64,000 nt of DNA from NCBI GenBank assembly GCA_023053545.1, contig JAKZAN010000005.1, positions 6,324,001 to 6,388,000 of the forward strand, given 5' to 3'. Both the position numbers and the translations under genes were made by a program. The notes under the pieces are model-generated. The model was given only the letters and a program-made list of their open reading frames with translations. It made no database searches and was not told the origin of the DNA. Source of the stretch: Lepidurus packardi. Its lineage: Eukaryota; Arthropoda; Branchiopoda; Notostraca; Triopsidae. This document shows, in pieces, positions 37,301-50,122 of the stretch (within the stretch, counting starts at the first letter, position 1; each line of letters begins with the position of its first letter).

Positions 37301-40300
37301 CCTGGGTTAACTTGCAATCTTGGTTTAACGAACTTGGAACCTTCCGAACTTTACACTAAAACCATTGCAAAGAGGAAAGCAGATTTTCAGATCAAATAGG
37401 GTTCATTATATTAGCTATGAAATATGCAGCTTGGATGCGTTGTGTAGCATGTATTTTGTGTACATTATGTATACAGTCTTGGATAGGTCAGTAAGAAACA
37501 TGCATAATCTGGACTGAGTGAAATATAAACGTGCTTTGGTCTGGTTGAGATAGAATATTACAAGTTCCTAATTCGAATTGATCCGGCTTGCAATTGAAGT
37601 TAAAGTTACTTCCCAAGTTGTTTGTAAATTTGAGCTTTCCTGTTTATTGGTGCTCGAAACGTTCGGTTTTGGCTCGTCGTGCTGTAGTTAGGCAAGGAAG
37701 GATGAGGGAAGTTACGTTAATAGCGCATTCCACTGGCTGCACTGGTGCAAGATTTTTGCACTCACTGTGTAAAGATATACGTGCTTGGCACACTGAGTGC
37801 CAAAAATATTGTACCCCTGCAGCCAGTGGAACGCGCTGTAAGCGTACCTAGATATTTGTGGACGGAGTTCTTGGGCGTTAAGGGATTTGCGACGCTCCGA
37901 AAACGTTCGATTTTGGCGAGACTATTCGAAGATGTACCGTCCGTTAGGCAGATGCCAGGCCAAGCCAGGCTATAATGCCTTTTTGCCGGTGGCTACAACG
38001 CAGAGCTGATTATCTATGGAATGTAGAATGTAGAAAGCTTGCCGGCCGCACCTCGTGCAGAACAATGGGCCAAGCCAGCAACCTTAGCTAGCAACGCTAC
38101 ATGAAAGCAAGCGGAGTTGCACAAGCTAGCTGAAGTTTGGGAGCTCGAGGCAGGCTTGCCTTACAGGCACCAGGCAAAACCACCATGCGCCAGTCCAAAC
38201 GGACATTCAAATTTCCAGATCCCCACACCAGAGAACTCCTTAACGTCTTGTGTCTTTAGTCAGCAGCACCTCCACCTTTTCTTGATAGTCGTAGGCTGTG
38301 TTTTTTTCCCTCCGAGTTCCCCATTTTTTGTTGGTACCTTCCAACAATGAAAATAAGAGAAAGGTGAAGTCCCAGACGCAATGCTTCTGTTTGATATGAA
38401 ATGAAAAAACGGAGAAGAAAAAGAAAAGGGAGGAGACGATCCGGACAATGATTTAGAACATTCCTTGTTGATGAATGATAGCATCAAACTTGGGACATGA
38501 AACAGGAAGATGAAATGATGGGGATATATAATTCCCCTTTGGCTCGCTGAATTGTGTTGTATTAGATTTCAGATTGGCTCGGTTCGAGCATTCGGTCAAG
38601 TCATTGGAGCATCTCCTGTCCATGTAAAGGCAAAAGGCGCAGCTCTCCAGCAGCTGCAGCAGGAACCATCCTTTCAAGTTTCTTTCAGCAGGGTGTAACC
38701 GTCTATTTTTTATTTTATTTTTTACTTGTCTTATTTTTATTACGTAGCCTTTTAGCGTGGCTTGTAAAGCTTGGATAAAACTTCGAGAGTTACAATACTT
38801 GAAGCTGATTGACTCGTGAACCCGACTTGGATTCTTTACGTAGTATTTTCAAAATTTCATGTGCAAAGCATTGAGATTCTTGTTAAGTTTTCGTAACAAG
38901 TTCGTTAGAAAAAGCACCTGCATTAAATAGATAAAAAGAACATTTTACACCTGAATGTGCACGTGGGGCTTAGAATGGGGGTGGGCTAAAGCTTTGGAAT
39001 TTTCTCGGAACTTTGTAGAATTGCCTTTTTTTTGGTGTTGGGGAATTTTTGCTGTGTCAAGGACCGTTCGTGCGAGTTTTGGGAAATCTTGTCAATGAAA
39101 ATGCTGGTTGGAATGGAAGAGAAAGCTAGTGGTAGCATGCATTATGAATATGGTAGCGGGGGAAGAGAGACGGAGAGGAAGAGAGATGATGATAGTGGGT
39201 TCTGGTAAGAGTCACGAATTTGTGTTGTCTGTATTGCAAGTATGCGAAGGCATATACAACTTTTTCTTCTTTTTGCGCTTCTTTTGGTCATGGTTGAGAA
39301 AACTTGAAAGAATCTGATGATTTGCATACTTCGAGAAAAACGACAACTTGCACTTCGAGAGAGGCAACTTTACGTGCCCATGTGGCAATGAAGGAAGCTG
39401 CAGGAATGCTGTCCAGGCCAGTTTGACAAGCTTTTGGAGGTTTGGGGTTGAGCTTAAGTAGTAGTTGTAACATTGTCGATCCTCGCCAAATTGCTCTAGC
39501 TTGCCAAAACTCCAAGTGTGGAACGTGAAAACTTAGCCTTCGTGTTCCTGTTTTGGTATTTAAAAAGCCAGGAAGGTAAAGTCAATGGAGACTGCATAAA
39601 CGAGATCAAAACATTAGCCAAGATATGAGTGAGAGTTTTATGTACACAAGACAAAATAACTTGAAGAATAATGTGAATATCCCTACTTAACATTCGCGTT
39701 TTCTTTGTTTACTTGCAGGGCCTGGACAACAGTGGCAACCTGCTCTTGTTTTTTTATTTCCGTGTCCAGTTCTACGTCGATAGCCATCACCTTATCAGGT
39801 AAATACGAATTCCGTTTGAGAGAGAATTCTTGAGGCTTGTTTGGCATTTGGGAAATTTTGTTCTATCCCTTTCTGTGTGTGGCGAAATTCGATAACTATT
39901 TCTGTTATATAAATCTGATGCAAGTCTCGACTCCACAGGGATCGTGTAACGCGACGCCATTATTATTTACAACTGCGAGAAAATGTCCTCCGTCATGGTC
40001 AACCCGCTTCGGAAGAGAGCTTCTTCTTGTTGGCAGCCCTTGCACTCCAATCTGACTTGGGCGACTTTAACGAAGACCATTGCGGAGTTTATTTCAACCC
40101 CCATCTCTATTTTCCAGCATGGGTAACACTGACCGAAACTTTTTAGAGTTTTTTTTTTTTTTTTTTTTTTTAACTTGTCACTCTTGTAATCCTTTAGATA
40201 TTGGAACGAGTTGGCGAAGATTACGTCGTTCAAAACATTCCTGCCATGCATCGCGACCATCAAGGCTTGTCTCGAGGGTCTGCGGAGCTGGCGTACATCA

Positions 40301-43300
40301 AGGAAGCGTCTAGCGGCGAAGCCCATCATGGCCTGCACCTCTACCGCCTGCGCCATTCCAAAAAGTCAGACAACAATCGGTCACTGGACCGTAGTCGAAG
40401 CGTGGAGCGGCCTAATAACTCGACGGTGTCTACGACAACCTCGTCATCTTCATCGGCAGCAGCAGAACGGTTGGGTAATGAGCGTAATACGTTACGGCGG
40501 AGCAGAGAAAGTCGGAGTACAGAGCGGGAACGAGAAGAACGGGTGAGCAATCTCAACGGCACCAGCAGCACCAACGGGGGAGGATCTGCAGGAGAAGGTA
40601 GTCCTCGAGCAGCAGGCCATGAAAACGCCACCGAGGGCAACGTTTGGTTGGGAATCTGTGCCAGGGGCATTGATATTTACGAGGTATATTATTGAGAACC
40701 CCCCAAAATGTGATGATTTACGGTCCAAGCTCATGGAATGTGTGTTGCCTTGGGTTTTTACCTTCTAGGAGGGAGATACGGTTACCAAGAGCTTGCGTGC
40801 TTCATTCCTGTGGCCTAATATTGGGAAACTCTGCTTTGAGGTAAGTTGATAACGTTTGATTTTGCCCCGTTTTTCCTCAGCAAATCTTGCCCAACAACGA
40901 ATATTGCAAGTTTGAAAGCCTAAGAGAAACGTTCGCGTTTGGGTTGCCACATCGGAAGAGTTGATGAACTATTCCATATTTCCTTATAAAGAATACTTTT
41001 AAGTGCAAAGGGGACCCCCTTCTCTGTCTTATCTCTCTCTGCCTTTCTTGCTTGCACCATAGGAGGCCCATTTTTTTCTTGTTTTGCTCAAGCCGGACAG
41101 GCAAAACTTGGAGAGGGAGTGTGGGGGGGGGGGGGGGGACTTGTTGGGTAAAAATTTGAGGTTGTGAAGGCTTATGCCTTCGTTATAATAACCCATCGAC
41201 CATATACGTTGAAAAGCTTTATGTATATATACGTTTGCATGGAATGTGCGTGAGTTGGGGAGAGAGAAGGGAAGCAAAAGCTCTTCCAAAAGAGAGGCTG
41301 TGCTGGATATACCTGTTTTTCTTTGATGAGGCTATGCAGCCTGCGGGTGTCAAAAGGTGGGCCGGAGCACTCCCGACCTCGCGTGCTGCATACTGATCAG
41401 GGACGCAGGTCTCGCCTTCCAAGGCTTGATCTTTTGGGCCCTATATTCAACGTCTTCGCACTCTGGGTTTCTTGGGCTCTGCCTCCTGTATTTCGTTACC
41501 TTTTTAATGCGTTACCTCTCTCACTTGGATCCAGACTTTGGAAAATTCTCTAGTTCTGAGCACTCATCGTAAATCAAAGAGAATTACTCCCTTTCAAAGG
41601 GTATACCTTAGCTTGGAAAAAAATTAACTTAAAAAAAAACTTTAATTGGACCAACTAACCAGTTTTTTTTATTTCTGTCTTTATTTTGTTTTATTTTGAG
41701 GGGAAGATGGGAGTTTATTCATTTAGGGGACTTTTTGAGACTTCTTGCTATTCAGAATTGACCAAACATTAGGACCAAAAATACACTAGGAGATTTTCAG
41801 AAGAAAAAGGTTGTTTCTTGAGGTGGCGAAAGGAAATGAAGGGTTTTTGGGGCTGTAAGGAGCGAAGAACGGGGAAAATATGGGCCGCGTTTCTTTTTTT
41901 AATGAAAGACTTGGTAGTTTGTCGCTGGCTTTGTTGAGGTTTCAGTCGAGAATGTCCGTTTTAATGTCCCGTGAAAGATAGCAACGAGTGAAAAGGCCAA
42001 GGGAATGCTTGTAATTCTAAAACCCAACGACTAACGACTTTTTACTACTAAACTACCTGTCTGTGTGTGTGTGTGCGCATCCCGTTTTTTTACCTTAACA
42101 ACTCCCTAGCCAGATTTTATTTCTGTACCTGCACGCACCTCGCATTCTCCACAAGGTAAAATTCTTGAAGAAGCTATAAGACGTTATTATAAGAAAAGGC
42201 CCCTTTCAGGTTTTTCTTGGGCTTTTTATCCTTCCATTTGCCAGTCACAGCACAAGACTTGACTGGGTAGATTTGCTTTAACAATTTACGTCATTTGGCC
42301 CAGAGCTAGGGAGCACAACAAACGACTCAATGGCCCAAGAATAATTTTCCGAATTCATTTTTCTTTTCATTCCTGGCTGTTCTGATGCATGTAAAAGAGG
42401 TTGAGGGGGGGTGGAGGGGGGGGGGGGGGTGCAAGTGAGCAAGGAGCCCCAAACCAGACGAACACAAAACTTTTGATAGCCTGCTCTTCGTCTTCGTGGT
42501 ACTTGAATAGGTAGGCTCAGGTATGCGCCGAGTTTTCGTCCCACAGGCAGACAAAAAAATTGTACCTTCTCAAGCAGGAGGTATATATTATACCTGAGAT
42601 TTTTCGGGGGGCGCCAATTGCTGCTGTTGCTGCGTGAGCTGTAGTTCCATCATCCATCCTTATACCCTGACCTCCAGGGCATCTCGTGTCCTTCCGCCAA
42701 GAAATAACAGCCTCCCTTTAGATCCTCGCTATATACATGCATGTTCGGAGGATGTATATGCATGGTTGTGGGGCTTAGCTAAACTCGCCTTCGGGTCGTT
42801 GTGGACGAGGACAAGGAGATTTGGGGTAAACCATTCTCTTAAAAAAAAGTGATAAACATAACGATGCATTTTAATTCGCGTTTCCTTGTAGTTCGTGTAA
42901 TGCTATATGGTCAGTTTGCATTAGTTGGCTTATTTTCGTTTTTGGTCTTTTTTAACTCCCACGAGCTACCTTCCCAAGACCAAGCCTCGAAAAGCTTTGC
43001 ATAATGAAACTTTATCATGAACAAGAACAGTGCTTAGTAATATGTTTACATTCTTTTACGTTTTTAAAGACAAAGCGTGTGTCGTTAAACCACTAGTTGT
43101 GTCCTAAGATTTATAAATAAACAATACTGTTTGGCAAGGGAATTCATTGTTGGGTTTTATTCTGTATTTGTAGCGCAAAAAGTTCGAGATTCGAGCAGTG
43201 GGGTGTCCAGATACGAGGAAATTTACTTATTACACCAGCAGCGATGATAAGTCGAAGCACTTGCTGTACCTGTGTCGAGTCACGCATCAATTCAGTATGG

Positions 43301-46300
43301 CCATGCAACCTCGATTGGCCGAATTGCGCAAGTTGGAGGAAGAAGGTAAACAGTCTGCGCTTTTCCTTTTGCTAATTGCAAGAAGAATTAATTTGTGTGT
43401 CTTTTTCGTTTTGTAGCTCATCGGCATTACCGTGAGTCTTGCTTTCCGAACGAAACCTCAGCCCTCGACTGGCCCCCTGAACCCTCCAGTGTGACGTTAG
43501 CACAGCTACAAAGCCAACGGATGAGTCTTCGTAGTTTGCGATGCTACACGTCCCTGGGCCAAAGCGGCAGAGTGCACAACGACCAGCGAATATCAGTCAT
43601 TTCCAATACATCTTCCAACACCACCTCTGGGATCGTTTCCGATAAAGTGCAAAGCGTAGATGAAAGTGAAGGTAATTTTTCCCCCACTCGAACACTTAAG
43701 AAAATCAACTATACTTAAAGATATCTACTTTCCTGCCACAGATGATTTGGAGGTGGAAATTATGATAAATGCCCCACCTGCCCCCTCTCTGGAATCTCTG
43801 GCCTTGGCGCATTTGCGAGACAATGGCAGCTCTTGTGATTCTCTTCCCAAAGAAGCTCATGGACCTGAACGAAACAGTAATCTTTTCTTTTTATGAACCA
43901 GCCGCATTTTCCCCCCCATATTTCTTATGCAGACAACACGGTTGTCTTCGTGGAAGGCCAGGCATTGTCATGTTTTTGTCTTTTTCTTTCAGAAGAAGAG
44001 CGGGAAAGTAACGGAATCTTGCCTCGCAAATTAGCTGGTCTGGCCCGACTAGCCCGAGTAGGAAGGAAGTCGGGTACATCGGGGGCGTCCCATCAAGAAT
44101 CCGTAGACCATTCGCGCGCTGGCAGCCTCCAGAGCTCTTCTTCCCAATATAGTGCTTCGACAATCCATTCGCGGTCCAGATCCAAGTCTCGCTTAGGGAC
44201 TTGGGGTCGGAATACCACTTCGACGTGGTTGTATGATACGGACAAACCCAAAGAGAGTGTAGATATCGTGGACGGGATAAATTCTATGGATTTAAGTGAC
44301 GCGCGAAAAGCAGTGAGCGAACTAAGGACGGCAAATGACTTTAATTCCACTTTGGAAGCCAAACGGACCAACGTGAATCTTGAGAATGGTGTACAGAGTG
44401 CGAATACTATGGATTCAGAGGAACCGCAGTACTGGTACTCTTGTGACGACGATGCGAGCGAAACGTGCTCTACCGCAGACAACTGCGCGGGCGCAACATG
44501 CGCCGAATGTCGGTTAGTGAGGGTAGGATCTCAGCACGATTGCTGCAGCTCCCCGACCCAAGTTTTGAGACATGACACGGGACCGTCCGGAATCTCCATG
44601 TCCAGTACGAGCAGTTTATGTGTCAGTGTGGATCACACGGCCCAAAATTCAACCTTGTCCGATTGTCATAGTGTATTCCATAGTTATGTGAGTAGTATGG
44701 ATTCCAATGGTCCAAACGTCTCCAGTCATGAGCTCGAAGAAGAAGACGAAGAAGAAAACGAGCCTGAACCTGCTGAAACGGCTCAAACTGCCGAATCTCC
44801 TCTCACAGCCACCGTATCGGCTGTGCGGTCACCGAGTCCGTTAAGCCAGCGACAGCGACCCACCACTTGCAAACGTAGCAACGATAACGAACCTAATTAC
44901 GTAGATTTTTACCCCAATTCTTTATCAGATTCCTCCCCGTCCACACCCGCCTCATCTCCCGTTGATTATTCAGTCAGGAGTGGCTCCATTAATACCATAA
45001 CATTTGCCCCCGAAATGGCTGGCGAAAATCTGTCTCCTTCCAAGCTCGATTTTACGGTCACGAGCGCTGTCCCAAACACGGGTACTTACTCCAGACGCAG
45101 TACCGTCAGTCACACCCTTGATACAGACAGCGATTATGTCCAGTTGCCTCCCTTAGAAGCGCCTTTGAAGCTAAACACTAATCCTTCCGAAGGTTTAGCC
45201 AAATCTATTTCCATGAGCAATATCGTGTCACAGATTCCTCCGTCTCCAGAGAAACGAGGAGCTGGCGCGTCGCTCAGCAAAAATCCTAAGCTAATTGTAC
45301 CTTCTGCAGCTGCTGTTGTCATGGCCAACGCCACACCCACCGGTTCCAACAGTAATACTCTGCCCAAAACCTATCGCAACCATGTTTCAACCCCTTCCAG
45401 CGCTGCTACGCTTTCCACAGAAGCTTTAGCTCGATTTATTACGAGCAAACCGCCTATTAGCGTCCTCCAAGCCCATGCCACCCCTGCAAACACGTCCAGT
45501 CCCAGTTTTGCTATCATGACGTCATCGCCACCCAACACCTCCCCGGCCATGACTCCAAGTATTCCCACAGAACAATACTTACCACCGCCTCCTTATGACC
45601 CACGTGTCTATTTGCCAGCTACTACCTCAGCCTCCATGACACCCAGCAACAATCAGAGTATCCTAACACATTCCGATGCTTTTTTTAATCATCAAAGTCA
45701 ACCGATCCTGTCTCTTTACGGCGTCCCGCAAGTCGAGCCACCCCCACCGTTATACCCCGCAGCTTTACACGCCTTTAACCACTTGCAACTCATTGAGCAA
45801 AGTCTGGATCCCGCCCTTCTACAAGCCGTATCCGCGTCAGCCGTTTCTTCGCCTTTATCCAATTCCAACTCGCATTTAGGATCGAGGAACACGACGAGCA
45901 AAACAGGAGCTGGTACTCATGTAAATACGCTACCTAAGTCGAGCTCGAGTTCAGCCCCAGCTTCGCAGGTTAGTAACTACGGCCAGATGGCGACCGCCTA
46001 CCCAGCCTTTGCGGAAGACATCAGTAGTAGTAGTAGTCATTACTCCCCAAAGGATTCCAACGGCAACAGCACCGCGAAGACCAATTCCATGGTCCCAGTC
46101 ATTGGCAAGAATAATTACTTAGATATCCACGCCTCCAACACACTATCTAGGCGACCGCCGCATCCGTTACCGCAAGAAGTCCTAGCGGCACAAAACGCAA
46201 ACCTTGCACATGCGCAAACCTTAGCGCAAACTAGTAACCACGATGCGCACTTGGCGGCCCAAGCTCGAATCATTTCCTTGCCCGAAGAAGATCAGTACTT

Positions 46301-48260
46301 GGGAATCCCACCACCCCCACAGTACCCAGGCAAACCGAGCTTAGCCACGGTTTACACCAACCAAGTAACGCAAAGCCAGATCGAGCAATTCAAAGCGCAG
46401 CTCTACTCGGATGTGGATTATGTCATTTACCCTTTGAAAGACCCCGCGTTGAGTCGGCAGGAATATATGGATGCCAAGCAAGGAGCCATGCTAGCCCAGG
46501 CGCAAAGTTTGGCGAGTTTAGCTGAATTGGAGAGCGCAGCGTATCTCCCGCCACCCCCGCCATACAGAGCGCCGAAAACAGCCAACTTGTACCGCTCCGC
46601 GCCGAACGTTTTTGCGGCTACTGCCCAGCTAAGCAGTCCTGCAGCGTCGCACAGCAATTTAGCGTCTCCACAGATGGCGTTGCCTGTTAACAAAGTTTTG
46701 AACGGACCCGCCATGGCTGCAGTGAATTACAACCTAAATCCCCATCAAACTCACTACGCTTCCAATCAAAGCTTGTCCAGTAGCAATTATTCCAGCTCGT
46801 ATTCCACTTCGAATTACTCTTCGAATTACTCTGCCCATCAGCCCATGACGTATGTGCCGTACCCGAGCATGAACGCAAAGTACTTGTCAACCCAATCCCT
46901 AGCCAGCAGTCACTCCTCGAATCCGAGCGGCTACTCTGCGTCCACCCAAAGTTTGACAGGAAGTTACGAACCCATCGGCGAAGACTATTTAGCCAGACTA
47001 AGAGCAGCGAGGAATTTGTTGCATCCCACCTTTCCCCGAGTTCAATCTGAAGAGAGCATCCTGAGTTATGACACGGGCGTGGGTCACGATTCTATTGTAA
47101 GCTCGGCGACGACCCAAAACTCGCGTTACACCACCACTGGGTTACCACCGCCCCCTCCCTATAGAAAACAAAGCTTGGATACGCCTCATTCTGCTGTTAC
47201 CTCTCGCAGTAATTCCATTACCGCGTCAGAACACAGTAGTCGAGCCGTCTCGAGGTTGTCGTTAGATATCAAGACTTTGAGAGAGAAGAGCAAAAACCTG
47301 GACTTGCCTTTGATTTCCGCACTGTGCAATGATCCAGCTTTGCTTAATGCCAACAGAAAGCCTCCCGGCAATGGTTCAAACCCTAGCCAAACCTCCACGC
47401 CGAACACGACTTTGCAGAGGAGTTCGACGGGGAAACCGCAAGAATCAGCTCAGCAGCAGCAGCAGTCAACTCCGGTAGCTAACATTCAAAGCATGCCGTT
47501 ACCGCCTACGCCGTTGGAAGCGTTGCAAGGAAAAACCCAGGGCCAGCCGGTAGCCAGACAACAACCACAACCGGTAGCTTCGAAAGCTTATGTCATGCCT
47601 AAACATCCCACAGGCTCAATGACAGTGCAACCGGAATCGGCGGTACCCAGACGATTAGCGATGAATTCGAGGTCCAAGGCGAGTCATCACCAGACAAGGC
47701 CTTTGTCTTGGCATTCGGATAATGTTAACAAAGCGTGGTCCGCTGTCAATGTCACAGTTGACGGCTTATCCGTAGCGGTCGCCCAGCCAGTGCAAACTAT
47801 GACGGAGAGCAAAAGTAGCAGTCAATCGATGAGTTACATGACTGAGAATTTGCCCTCGCATCAACAACAGCTGCAGCAACAGCCCCCACCTTTACCACCG
47901 CCCAATCCGGGTAGTGTGGCTGAAGCAAAATTGAAAGCTATTCATCTTTTGGCGAATTCCGAAGATGGTATTAAGAAACCTTTGCATCTAGTGTCTTTGA
48001 CGAAAGCAGTGAAGAATTCGTACACAGTGTCACCTAATAGGAAGTATCCCGTGTCGGGATTGTATGCTGTAAGTGAACTTGGCAAGTCCAGCGGGTTGCG
48101 AAAAGTTTCTCCAGCAGCCTTTTCGCATCCACATGGACAAGACATGAGTGTTAAGATGAGTTTGAACGTGAATAACGCACAACCCCAAACCAAAGGAGCA
48201 ATGACAGCGATAAGCAATGGGAAAGCCGTACCTAACAAGTATAGCGACGGAAGAATGTAA
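34313..48260 (+). CDS. ex: Expanded (FERM-domain Hippo pathway regulator, FRMD6/Willin family)
   Basis: Eleven exons (34313-34426, 35102-35201, 35622-35701, 39719-39798, 39939-40122, 40198-40683, 40769-40840, 43174-43345, 43417-43671, 43742-43876, 43993-48260) give about 1,981 residues. Residues ~20-430 form a FERM domain with the FRMD6/Expanded signatures FGLAVCLDNEYLFVD, FRVQFYVD, FFLLAALALQSDLGDF, HLYFPAW, AMHRDHQGL and KFTYYTSSDDKSKHLL. HRHYRESCFP follows, then the acidic DDLEVEIMINAP. The last exon is a disordered Ser/Pro/Asn tail of ~1,420 residues with five PPxY motifs ending at Tyr 1094, 1147, 1337, 1417 and 1616, plus a proline run near 47,890. In Drosophila, Expanded is an apical scaffold that activates Warts and binds the Yorkie WW domains through PPxY motifs. 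Three introns are long (0.67, 4.0 and 2.3 kb). Vertebrate FRMD6 lacks this PPxY-rich tail, so expanded is the better name. Confidence 0.9.
35702..39718. other. Long third intron of expanded
   Basis: The 4.0-kb intron contains a GA-rich tract (about 36,505-36,565), the second hairpin MITE-like copy at 37,723-37,838, and otherwise unassigned DNA. Its size compared with the usual 50-110 bp introns suggests insertions or enhancers. Confidence 0.6.
37721..37840. mobile_element. MITE-like hairpin element, copy 2
   Basis: A 116-bp segment (37723-37838) has terminal inverted repeats. It begins GCGCATTCCACTGGCTGCA and ends with close to the reverse complement, TGCAGCCAGTGGAACGCG. It is flanked by TA at 37721-37722 and 37839-37840. 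The interior shares GTGTAAAGATATACGTG and GTGCCAAAAATATTG with copy 1, and it is about 25 bp shorter. It sits inside an expanded intron. Confidence 0.7.
40841..43173. other. Seventh intron of expanded with poly-G tracts
   Basis: The 2.3-kb intron contains a 16-base G run (41123-41138) and a G7 plus G14 pair (42405-42429), both potential G-quadruplex formers, and a TG dinucleotide tract near 42,060-42,075. No coding exon was recognised. Confidence 0.6.
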
Positions 48261-50122
48261 ATTTAGTGCCATGGACTCCCCCCTCCCTCCCGTCGTTTCA
48301 AGCAAAGCGTACTTTCTGTACTGGATTAAGGATGGGCATATATTAACCGTAACAATCAGTGTGAAGCTTGACATTTTTTCTTTCAGGACAAAATTCCTTG
48401 GTGCTACCCTAGAATCAAAGATGAAAACTTCTAAAAGCAATCCTTGTTTTAAAACTATGCACAAAATGCTCAATGTTTCTGGTAGACAATTTTAAAGGGA
48501 AAAAAAGAAAAACAAAGCCATTTCAGAGTAAGGAAGTTATTTATCATTTTTGTATCAAGTTTCTTGAGGTTTAGATCTGTCTTGTGAATCACTCATTCCA
48601 AGATTTAGCCATCCACTTTATCTATATTAGCTTAGGCGCGCATTTTTCTGAACAGGACGTGTCTGCCAGCCATGTTCTCAGGGGTTTTGTTGTATTCTGA
48701 ACACATCCTTAGTCCAGTTATTGTAAATTAACCCTCCGATTTCTTGGTCTTTGCTTACGTTGCTCCATAAGGTAAATGTTTATATCCCGCAAATGCCCCC
48801 CTTCCTTTCAAGAAGCGATATCCAACGTTTTCAACTGTGTGGCTACAGTGAAGTTTATCTCCGTTTTGTTCGTAGCGTTTGGGTATGAACGGGTTGGTGA
48901 TGGATTTTGCTCAAACCAGTGTTTCTCGTGTTTGCTCGAGGAACTTTGCGTGACATCATGAGAAGATTGTATAGTATCCCCAAACCCAAGGTGAAACTCA
49001 TCTGCATTGTATAAACCATTTATATATTTCTGTATAGTGTTACATGTTAATGCACTAAATAGCTGATTTCGAAAACAAACTCGGTTTTACTTTCATTATT
49101 AATGAGATTTAGGTTTAGTACGATTAATCCATAACGTTCTGCTATTCATGGCAGTGATAATCTTTGGCTCGAATAACTAAGATCTGGGCAACAACGTCAT
49201 GTGTGGTAATAAATACCTTGATGGCGGAGACAAAAATCATGTGTCAGCACTGCGTTATAGCGATGTGAAATTCAACGTGGTGCGATGTGACGTGAAATTC
49301 AACAACAATGTGAAATTATGCATTACGTCCATTGACATTTTTGCAAATCCCGGTGATCAGAATAAGCGAGCATCGTAATAGAAAGTCCTTTAAAAATTTG
49401 ATTTTATAGTGCGGTTGCTGATTATAATAAGCAGAGGCCATAAAGCGGCGCCTACCGGTATGTTTTGTAATAGCATTGCTTATGTAAATGGATACTTTGC
49501 CGTTTATATTCAAATCCGTATGAGGAATGTCAAATGATTAACTTGTTGAATTTACAAAAATACAAATCTGTTAGCGTTGAGACTAACTGAATTGAGACTA
49601 CTTTCTATACTGCTTAGAACTACATATGGATGTAGAACATCCATGCCAGTAATAGAGTATTTTCCATGAAAAGTTAAGAAAAGTCCATGGAAAGTCATGG
49701 CAAGTCATGAAACAGACCACGGAAAGTTACGGCAAAGGCCATGGCGACATCAAGGGAAAATCCATGGAAGGCCACGGAAATCCAGGCGAATATACCCATG
49801 GGCTAGCCAATGAACTCGAGCAAAGACTTTCCATGGACGCCCATTGAAAGTCTATGCATTTTTTTGCCGGGCTCCAAGAGTTTTTTACGCATTTTAAACA
49901 TTTTAAAACTACGAAAGTTTTGTATAGTCGTAAAAAAAGATCGTAAACACCTAATTATCCATTTGTCGAAGCTAAGATCACGAGCCGATAACTAACCTTT
50001 CAATAACGAATAATGGACCTGATACAGTTTCAAAATGATTTCTAAAACTTATTTGGAAGAACTAAAGAATGATCTGGTATCAAAAGGAAATCTTGAATAG
50101 ATAAACTACATGTATTAGCACG
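48261..50122. other. 3' untranslated region of expanded and spacer to MRPL49
   Basis: No gene is supported. A degenerate short repeat rich in CCATGGAAA-like words covers about 49,640-49,860. AATAAA occurs near 49,208 and could end the expanded transcript. Confidence 0.45.
49640..49860. repeat. Degenerate CCATGGAAA-type short repeat tract
   Basis: Words such as CCATGGAAA, CCACGGAAA and TCATGGCAAG recur about every 12-25 bases over about 200 bp, suggesting decayed minisatellite expansion. No protein reading is evident. Confidence 0.55.

Noticed and set aside
44093-44482. Antisense 129-codon frame opposite the expanded last exon
   Set aside because: A shadow of a long Ser-rich coding exon; no start context or family match.
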